A model generated the notes under the pieces. It was given only the letters and a program-made list of their open reading frames with translations. It made no database searches and was not told the origin of the DNA. A stretch of DNA of 64,000 bases from Holophagaceae bacterium (GTDB lineage: Bacteria > Acidobacteriota > Holophagae > Holophagales > Holophagaceae): the NCBI GenBank assembly GCA_023257195.1, contig JALRCU010000041.1, forward strand, positions 62,001 through 126,000, given 5' to 3'. Below are positions 63,918-64,000 of this stretch, piece by piece. Position numbers and translations under genes: made by a program. Each line of letters starts with the position of its first letter. Position 1 is the first letter of the stretch.

Positions 63918-64000
63918 GTTAATAAAAAAGCCAGTTCTTGTAGAATCATATTTGCCGAAGGATTTCGATCAACATGACGGAGTGCCTCAAGTGCCTTGTC
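63914..64000 (-). CDS. C-terminal end of a DNA polymerase III delta-prime-like subunit (partial)
   Basis: Twenty-eight codons and a TAA stop read leftwards from the window edge. The peptide KALEALRHVDRNPSANMILQ then ELAFLLT resembles the C-terminal helix of HolB/HolA clamp-loader subunits, where a run like RNxNPxLxLExLxxxL is common. Too short to be certain. Its stop shares TTAA with topA. Confidence 0.45.
   Translation of the reverse strand, partial: DKALEALRHVDRNPSANMILQELAFLLT

Overview
The window is a dense, mostly housekeeping chromosome segment from a bacterium with a two-membrane envelope. Evidence for the envelope type is the secretion-type ATPase, the MacB/HlyD-like export operon, exported peptidases and F-type ATPase genes. 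GC looks to be in the mid-40s by eye. I see no phage, transposon, CRISPR or rRNA genes. The S9 peptidase, NtrY/NtrX-type regulators and overall gene mix resemble Acidobacteriota, but I cannot settle the phylum from sequence alone.

Layout. 1-12226 (minus): a respiratory-energy cluster, nuoA-B-(ferredoxin-ferredoxin-nuoC)-D-H-I-J-K-L-M-N, running straight into atpZ-atpI-atpB. nuoE, nuoF and nuoG are absent from the operon. The NuoC protein carries two tandem [4Fe-4S] ferredoxin domains, which is the most unusual protein in the window. 12356-18523: a PilB/GspE ATPase, an ABC exporter, a PrxQ peroxiredoxin, FabI and a TPR protein. 18524-22862 (minus): rpmE-prfA-hrcA-grpE-dnaJ. 22992-27191 (minus): a four-gene MFP/ATPase/FtsX-permease exporter. 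27276-34017 (minus): an eight-gene membrane-lipid modification operon (desaturase, FAD amine oxidase, DUF1365, two Cfa-type methyltransferases, DUF1475, DUF2062, DUF1295), with overlapping stop/start codons from the amine oxidase onward.

34132-51188: hisS, an S9 peptidase, aspS, a DegT aminotransferase, an orphan histidine kinase, rsmI, typA, an HU/IHF protein, an agmatinase-family enzyme, a DUF493 protein, asnS, pyrB and gpmI, plus two small unknown genes (41 and 67 codons). 51199-63917: ubiE, an exported unknown, tatD, an NtrX-like regulator coupled to a MerR gene, tRNA-Pro(GGG), kynA behind a Fur-family gene, surE, an NtrY-like kinase, rimI, tsaB, rpmB and topA. The C-terminal end of what looks like a DNA polymerase III delta-prime gene enters at the right edge.

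Genome style. Packing is extreme. Ten convergent CDS junctions lie between a 23-nt overlap and a 6-nt gap, often sharing a TTAA or CTAA stop-stop tetranucleotide. Same-strand operon genes repeatedly overlap by ATGA, GTGA or TAATG. Several genes are best read from GTG or TTG starts (nuoD, nuoK, asnS, topA, the ABC exporter, the NtrY-like kinase). Thematically, the left side is energy conservation and envelope lipid and export functions; the right side is translation, nucleotide metabolism and signalling.
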